The translations under genes and the position numbers were made by a program. 9,758 bases of DNA, from the NCBI GenBank assembly GCA_030602845.1, contig JAUVYZ010000054.1, forward strand, positions 1 to 9,758. The letters are read 5' to 3'. Below the pieces are notes generated by a model that was not told the origin of the DNA, did no database searches, and saw only the letters and a list, made by a program, of their open reading frames with translations. This document shows positions 5,712 through 9,758 of the stretch, in pieces (positions within the stretch are counted from its first letter, which is position 1; every line of letters starts with the position of its first letter). The stretch comes from Phycisphaerae bacterium. Its GTDB lineage: Bacteria; Planctomycetota; Phycisphaerae; Sedimentisphaerales; Anaerobacaceae.

Positions 5712-6130
5712 CCGGAAAACCGGTAGTTGCAGGAGAAGCCTCCGGCGCAGCTCTCGTTTCCAAAGAGCCCTTGAGTTTCTGGGGAGGTTTGTGTCCGCGT
5801 ACCGGAGAAATCATTGACCGACGTCATGAACGCTCAGGAGCCATTGTTACAGGCCGGGTATTCGTATTTCCGCAGGGTAAAGGGTCCAGCACCTCCAGTG
5901 CGACCTTGCTGGAGAGTATCAAAGCCGGAGTCGCTCCCGCAGCCGTAATCAATCTCAAGGTCGATCCAATTTTGGCATTGGGTAGTATCGTCGCGGACGA
6001 ATTGTATCATCAGACCATGCCTATTGTGGTTCTGGCGAAAGAGGATTTTTTCTCCATCAAACAAGATGACTACCTCACTATTGAACCTGATGGAAAAGTG
6101 TTGGTTAGTACGGAGTCTTCTGCAAAGTGA
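5678..6130 (+). CDS. Aconitase X small (swivel) subunit
   Basis: A 150-residue protein of the AcnX swivelling-domain family (formerly DUF126), the partner of the large subunit. Recognisable segments are GEASGAALVSKEPLSFWGG (28-46), TGEIIDRRHERSG, GRVFVFPQGKGSSTSS (65-80, with the conserved Gly/Ser-rich loop that helps form the active site) and an AAVINLKVDPILALGSIVADELY-like core. The start at ATG 5678 (MPKGDIVERIL) has AAGGGG 5 nt upstream; an earlier in-frame ATG (5648) would add a Cys-rich stretch not seen in the family. The 34-nt overlap with the large subunit gene suggests coupled translation and a 1:1 complex. In many bacteria the two parts are fused; here they are separate. Confidence 0.9.
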   Translation: MPKGDIVERILTGKPVVAGEASGAALVSKEPLSFWGGLCPRTGEIIDRRHERSGAIVTGRVFVFPQGKGSSTSSATLLESIKAGVAPAAVINLKVDPILALGSIVADELYHQTMPIVVLAKEDFFSIKQDDYLTIEPDGKVLVSTESSAK

Positions 6131-6141
6131 GAGAGGTGGCC

Positions 6142-8601
6142 GTGAAGACAGAATTAATAAAAATAGGGTTCTGTGTTATATTGCTGGTGACGGTAAGCTG
6201 TGCTGTCAGCAAGGCTGCCAACCAATTCGGCAAATTAGCATCCAATGCTGCTGGCGAATTGAACCTCGAAAGAATTTTTAGCTCTGATGAGTTTGAACCT
6301 GCGAAATTCGGCCCTGCCCGTTGGCTGGAAGATGGCTCCGGATACACAACTTTGGAAGACTCAAATACTCAAGAGGGTGGCAAAGATATTGTTCGGTACG
6401 ACTCGGAGACCGGTAACCGCGAAATAATGGTTCCATCCACGCGACTGATACCGAAAGGCGAATCAAAACCATTAGAGATTGACGGTTACTCCTGGTCGTC
6501 AGACGGGAAAAAACTCCTAATTTTTACGAACACCAAACGCGTTTGGCGCAAAAACACCCGGGGAGATTACTGGGTGCTCGACCTGACAAGTTGGCAGTTG
6601 CAAAAGCTGGCGCCGGATGCCGAGCCTTCAACGCTGATGTTTGCGAAGTTTTCGCCGAATGGAGACAGCGTTGGGTACGTTTGCAAAAACAACTTGTTCG
6701 TACAGGACCTTGAGGACAATCGGACCACGCAATTGACGATGGATGGTTCGGACACCATTATCAATGGCACCTCTGACTGGGTCTACGAGGAAGAATTCAG
6801 ATTGCGGGATGGGTTCCGCTGGAGTCCCGACGGCAAACAGATTGCCTACTGGCAGTTTGATACCGAGGGAGTGCGTGATTTTCATCTTATAAATTACACA
6901 GATTCCCTTTACCCGAAGATTACCACCTTCCAGTATCCAAAGGTTGGCGAGACGAATTCCGCCTGTCGCGTCGGAGTGATAAGTTCCAGCGGAGGCCAAA
7001 CACAATGGCTCAAGATGCCGGGTGACCCCCGCAACCACTATATCCCGAAAATGGAATGGGCCGAGAATTCTGAAGAAATAGTTCTACAACAACTTAATCG
7101 TCTGCAAAATACAAATAAAGTCATGCTGGGCGATGCCCGCACCGGCCGTGCCCTGTTAGAAATTGCCCCTTTTGCCGATCTGGTCGTATCTGTGGAATTT
7201 CTAACGGGGCGTGTCCGAACGATTCTCACTGAGCGTGATGAAGCATGGATTGATATTAGTGACGACCTGAAATGGCTGGATGACGAGAAGAGCTTCACGT
7301 GGGTGAGCGAACGTGACGGCTGGCGGCATTTATATCTGGTTTCGCGGTCCGGCAAGAAGATAACTCTTCTGACCCCGGGACAATTCGACGTAATAAGCGT
7401 TCAGAGCATCGATGAAGAAGACGGCTGGGTTTACTACATTGCTTCGCCGGATAATCCGACGCAACGCTATCTGTATCGAGTTGGACTTGACGGCAGCGGC
7501 AAGGCCGAACGGCTGACTCCAGCCACTCAGAAGGGAACGCATAAATACCAGATGTCGCCGGATTCAAAGTGGGCCTTTCACACCTACTCCTCTTTCGATA
7601 CACCACCGGTGATAGAACTTATACGTTTACCGCAGCACAGGAAAGTGCGGACACTTGAGGACAACTCGGAACTTCGAGCAAAGATGGATGCACTCGATAA
7701 GCATCCGACAGAGTTCTTTCGTATCGATATTGGTGACGGTGTGCAGCTTGATGGCTGGTGTATGAAACCACCTGATTTTAATCAAAAAAAGCAATATCCG
7801 TTGTTATTCTATGTCTATGGCGAGCCCGCCGGTCAAACGGTCCTGGATAAATGGGGAGGGGAAAAATACCTGTGGCATCTTATGCTTGCCCAGCAGGGTT
7901 ATCTCGTAATGAGCGTGGACAACCGGGGCACGCCGGCGCCCCGCGGTCGTGCGTGGCGCAAGTGCATCTATCGTCAGATTGGCATTCTTGCCTCCGCGGA
8001 CCAGACGGCCGCGACACGGGCCATCATCAAGAGCCGGCCTTATATCGATCCGGCCAGAATCGGAATATGGGGCTGGAGCGGCGGCGGTTCTATGAGTCTT
8101 AACGCCATCTTTCGATATCCCGACCTGTATCATACCGCTATGGCAATTGCGTTCATAAGCAATCAGCGCTTTTACGATACGATTTACCAGGAGCGGTACA
8201 TGGGACTGCCGAGAGACAATGAAGAAGGCTATAAGAACGGTTCGCCCATAACATTCGCGCATCAGCTCAAGGGAAATCTTCTCATCATCCACGGCACCGG
8301 CGACGATAATTGCCACTATCAGAGCTGCGAAGCACTCATCAATGAGTTGATTAAGCACAACAAGTCATTCTCGATGATGGCATATCCGAACCGCTCTCAC
8401 TCGATAAAAGAGGGCGAAAATACCAGGCGTCACCTTTACGAGTTACTCACCAGATATTTAAAGGAAAACCTGCCCGCCCTGTTAGAAGTCCGGACACAGG
8501 ATGCGTCAGTCCGACTTGGTGACTCACTTCTAACGGGGCCCGTCGGCCCCAGGGACATTCGGATGTGCTCAGTTGAAGCCCTGAGCCAAAATGCAGATTA
8601 G
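6142..8601 (+). CDS. Exported dipeptidyl peptidase IV-like serine peptidase (S9B)
   Basis: An 819-residue protein that would cleave Xaa-Pro dipeptides from peptide N-termini outside the cytoplasm. Residues 1-26 are a signal peptide; SCAVS lacks a good lipobox. The N-terminal half is the DPP IV beta-propeller, with DWVYEEEF (212-219) holding the Glu pair that binds the substrate amino terminus. The C-terminal alpha/beta hydrolase has GWSGGGS (nucleophile Ser646), HGTGDDN (Asp721) and SHSI (His753). The GTG start at 6142 has GAGAGG 5 nt upstream and follows the small-subunit stop by 11 nt. An earlier in-frame GTG at 6127 overlaps that stop but spoils the SD. Two palindromic elements lie in frame: residues 337-357, between two TGR triplets in the propeller, and residues 779-800, after the normal C-terminal helix. 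The last 40 or so residues are therefore atypical for the family. Confidence 0.93.
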   Translation: MKTELIKIGFCVILLVTVSCAVSKAANQFGKLASNAAGELNLERIFSSDEFEPAKFGPARWLEDGSGYTTLEDSNTQEGGKDIVRYDSETGNREIMVPSTRLIPKGESKPLEIDGYSWSSDGKKLLIFTNTKRVWRKNTRGDYWVLDLTSWQLQKLAPDAEPSTLMFAKFSPNGDSVGYVCKNNLFVQDLEDNRTTQLTMDGSDTIINGTSDWVYEEEFRLRDGFRWSPDGKQIAYWQFDTEGVRDFHLINYTDSLYPKITTFQYPKVGETNSACRVGVISSSGGQTQWLKMPGDPRNHYIPKMEWAENSEEIVLQQLNRLQNTNKVMLGDARTGRALLEIAPFADLVVSVEFLTGRVRTILTERDEAWIDISDDLKWLDDEKSFTWVSERDGWRHLYLVSRSGKKITLLTPGQFDVISVQSIDEEDGWVYYIASPDNPTQRYLYRVGLDGSGKAERLTPATQKGTHKYQMSPDSKWAFHTYSSFDTPPVIELIRLPQHRKVRTLEDNSELRAKMDALDKHPTEFFRIDIGDGVQLDGWCMKPPDFNQKKQYPLLFYVYGEPAGQTVLDKWGGEKYLWHLMLAQQGYLVMSVDNRGTPAPRGRAWRKCIYRQIGILASADQTAATRAIIKSRPYIDPARIGIWGWSGGGSMSLNAIFRYPDLYHTAMAIAFISNQRFYDTIYQERYMGLPRDNEEGYKNGSPITFAHQLKGNLLIIHGTGDDNCHYQSCEALINELIKHNKSFSMMAYPNRSHSIKEGENTRRHLYELLTRYLKENLPALLEVRTQDASVRLGDSLLTGPVGPRDIRMCSVEALSQNAD
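7150..7210 (+). repeat. Palindromic element family 2, internal copy in the DPP IV-like gene
   Basis: GCCCTGTTAGAAATT (7150-7164) pairs with AATTTCTAACGGGGC (7196-7210) over 15 positions with one T-G wobble, around a 31-nt interior. The sequence CGTG lies on both sides (7147-7150, 7210-7213), and the protein shows TGR on both sides, as expected for a 63-nt unit inserted with a small duplication. It encodes about 21 residues (ALLEIAPFADLVVSVEFLTG plus one) between TGR and TGRVRTILTERDEAW, where DPP IV relatives run straight through. Confidence 0.85.
8476..8539 (+). repeat. Palindromic element family 2, C-terminal copy in the DPP IV-like gene
   Basis: GCCCTGTTAGAAGT (8476-8489) pairs with ACTTCTAACGGGGC (8526-8539). 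Compared with the internal copy the arms share GCCCTGTTAGAA and TTCTAACGGGGC exactly and differ by a compensatory A-T to G-C pair. The 36-nt interior is unrelated to that of the internal copy and has its own small stem (CGGAC 8491-8495 with GTCCG 8509-8513). The frame is the same as in the internal copy (ALLEV ... SLLTG). Confidence 0.85.
8535..8586 (+). repeat. Cluster of three consecutive hairpins at the end of the DPP IV-like gene
   Basis: GGGGCC (8535-8540) pairs with GGCCCC (8545-8550) around CGTC. ACAT (8555-8558) pairs with ATGT (8563-8566) around TCGG. GCTCAG (8567-8572) pairs with CTGAGC (8581-8586) around 8 nt. The first shares its left arm with the element at 8476-8539, so the two folds exclude each other. 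All lie inside the last codons of the gene. There is no T-run, so this is not a standard terminator, though it may end or protect the transcript. Confidence 0.5.
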
Positions 8602-8630
8602 AATATGATGGTTTGTCACGCGCACGCCTG

Positions 8631-9599
8631 CTATAAAATAATTTTCTGTCCCAGGCCTTTCTTCGTTGCCTTGTCATAAATCAATTTGGACGCACAAACG
8701 TCAAATAGAGCCATGCCTACCGACTTGAACAAGGTGGTTTCTTTCTTAACTTCATCCTTTGGTTTGTTTTCGATTAGGAATCGCCCCAGGGTTGTAACTT
8801 GCTCTTTCTTGACCCAGTTATTCTGCAGCGGAACTATAAGGTCACCGGATTCCTCCAGGGCATGGTAAGTGTCAATAAAAACCGTCTTGAGCAGATTGAA
8901 TAAAGCTTTAGGAAACTCTCTCATGTTTGGCTTGTAAGAACCAATGCCGACAAAATGCTTACCGGCCAGTAATTCTTCTTTGTCCGGCAATACAGGCTCC
9001 AGTGATGTTGTCGCTGTAATAACGACTTGGCTTTCTTCCAGCAGCTCTTCTACGGAGGTTGCCTGATGCAGCTTAACGTGAGGAACCACCTTTGACAATT
9101 TTTCCATAAGCGCTAAAGACTTTTCTGGATACAGGTCAAAAATGAAAATGTCCATCAGATTTTTTACTGAACAAGCAAGCCATGCCTGGTAAAAACCCTG
9201 AACACCCGCTCCGACTATCCCCACTGATTGAGTATCCTCCGCAGCCAAGTGGCGAATGCTCACGGCTCCAACCGCTGCAGTTCTGATGGCTGTTAGGGCA
9301 GGGCCATTGAGCAATGCCAGAGGTGCCCCGGTTTGTGCATCATTGAGAACCATTATCCCGTTCAAAACAGGGATGTTGTTTTCGGGGTTCTTCGGGAACA
9401 GGGTTACCAGTTTAGTTCCAAAGCAATCTCTGGTGAAACACGGCATGAGCAGTAAAGTGTTTCCTTTATGGTCCGCGTGCAGCCGTTGCGGCATGCAGAA
9501 TTCTTTTCTTTCATACATATACATCGATGCCTCAATAGCATCCAACATCTCATCAATAGATACCGCTTTCAAAATATCTTTTTCAGTTAAATAAATCAT
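8631..9599 (-). CDS. Ornithine cyclodeaminase/mu-crystallin family reductase, probable pyrroline-2-carboxylate reductase
   Basis: A 322-residue protein of the OCD/mu-crystallin family. Motifs: GTKLVTLFP with Lys63, LTAIRTAAVGAVS with Arg106, the Rossmann signature GAGVQG (130-135) preceded by VGIV, ITATTS (194-199) and GSYKPNMREFP (220-230). True ornithine cyclodeaminases carry a catalytic Asp in a GGD-type motif at the last position; here it is GSY, so cyclodeamination is unlikely and NAD(P)H-dependent imine reduction is the better call. Alternatives in the family are alanine dehydrogenase and other ketimine reductases. Together with aconitase X this could complete cis-3-hydroxyproline to L-proline conversion. 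The gene is convergent with the peptidase operon, with only 29 nt between the two stop codons, so it has its own promoter. ATG 9599 is preceded by GGGAGAAG about 11 nt upstream. Confidence 0.85.
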   Translation of the reverse strand: MIYLTEKDILKAVSIDEMLDAIEASMYMYERKEFCMPQRLHADHKGNTLLLMPCFTRDCFGTKLVTLFPKNPENNIPVLNGIMVLNDAQTGAPLALLNGPALTAIRTAAVGAVSIRHLAAEDTQSVGIVGAGVQGFYQAWLACSVKNLMDIFIFDLYPEKSLALMEKLSKVVPHVKLHQATSVEELLEESQVVITATTSLEPVLPDKEELLAGKHFVGIGSYKPNMREFPKALFNLLKTVFIDTYHALEESGDLIVPLQNNWVKKEQVTTLGRFLIENKPKDEVKKETTLFKSVGMALFDVCASKLIYDKATKKGLGQKIIL

Positions 9600-9675
9600 T
9601 TTGCCGACTTCTCCCGAATAAGTTTCTGTGCCTGAAAACTTGCAATGAGTTTAATAGAGTCTGGACACAACTTGG

Positions 9676-9693
9676 CAGGCGCGCCTGCGCGCC
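9676..9693. repeat. GC-rich palindrome in the leader of the OCD-family gene
   Basis: CAGGCGCGCCTG (9676-9687) is a perfect 12-bp palindrome. It overlaps an alternative hairpin GGCGCG (9678-9683) / CGCGCC (9688-9693) around CCTG. It is a sharp GC island in an otherwise AT-rich upstream region, about 80 nt before the start codon. It could be an operator, a leader hairpin or another inserted palindrome. Confidence 0.5.
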
Positions 9694-9718
9694 ATTGTGA
9701 ATATTTCTGTTATATAAT

Positions 9719-9747
9719 ATTATAAAAAGGGTCTCGAAAGGTAGAAC
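9719..9747 (-). promoter_or_regulatory. Possible promoter of the OCD-family gene
   Basis: On the minus strand a consensus TATAAT (9719-9724) lies in an AT-rich run, with a weak -35-like TTCTAC/GTTCTA about 16-17 nt upstream (9741-9747). A transcript from here would have a leader of roughly 110 nt that includes the GC-rich palindrome at 9676-9693. Confidence 0.3.
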
Positions 9748-9758
9748 ACGGGTAAATT

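Noticed and set aside
6142..6220. Lipoprotein signal in the DPP IV-like protein
   Set aside because: The residue three before Cys is Thr and the motif TVSC is a poor lipobox; a standard signal peptide is simpler.
8631..9599. Annotation as ornithine cyclodeaminase
   Set aside because: The catalytic Asp motif of true cyclodeaminases is replaced by GSYKP, so a reductase role is preferred.

Overview
The window most likely comes from a planctomycete of the Phycisphaerae type. This is an inference from three things: a secreted protein with a dockerin-like calcium loop followed by a LamG-type domain at the left edge, a planctomycete-style ATLF/M34-like metallopeptidase, and the overall gene style. 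No rRNA or intact marker gene is present to prove it.

Layout. (1) 1-368, minus strand: N-terminal part of a secreted dockerin-like/LamG protein that runs off the window. (2) 369-1113: no convincing gene; AT-rich sequence with repeated A-tract motifs, two tRNA-like 3' fragments facing each other, and a tandem 26-bp repeat. (3) 1114-4197, minus strand: pta, ackA and a small exported zinc metallopeptidase translationally coupled to ackA. (4) 4198-4394: divergent regulatory region with palindromes and a leader hairpin. (5) 4395-8601, plus strand: tightly packed operon of the large and small subunits of a two-subunit aconitase X followed by an exported dipeptidyl peptidase IV-like S9 peptidase. 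(6) 8631-9599, minus strand: an ornithine cyclodeaminase/mu-crystallin family reductase, convergent with the operon. (7) 9600-9758: its leader, with a GC-rich hairpin and an AT-rich promoter candidate.

How the genes may work together (inference). Bacterial aconitase X enzymes dehydrate cis-3-hydroxy-L-proline to pyrroline-2-carboxylate, and OCD-family reductases turn that into L-proline. A DPP IV-like enzyme releases Xaa-Pro dipeptides. The right half therefore reads as a proline/3-hydroxyproline peptide scavenging locus. Pta-AckA supplies acetate/acetyl-phosphate/ATP metabolism.

The most striking signal is not a gene. Several conserved proteins here contain short palindromic DNA elements that stay in frame. 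One 36-bp element occurs in both pta and the aconitase X large-subunit gene, with 33 of 36 bases identical, in the same orientation and the same reading frame. It includes a compensatory base-pair change and has no stop in any of the six frames. A second, different palindrome (arms around TTAGAA/TTCTAA with GCCCT/GGGGC ends) occurs twice in the peptidase gene in the same frame, with a probable reduced copy in the signal peptide of the dockerin protein. A third palindrome coincides with a Pro/Gln-rich insertion in AckA. Together they resemble the logic of Rickettsia palindromic elements inside genes, but with unrelated sequences and a different host.
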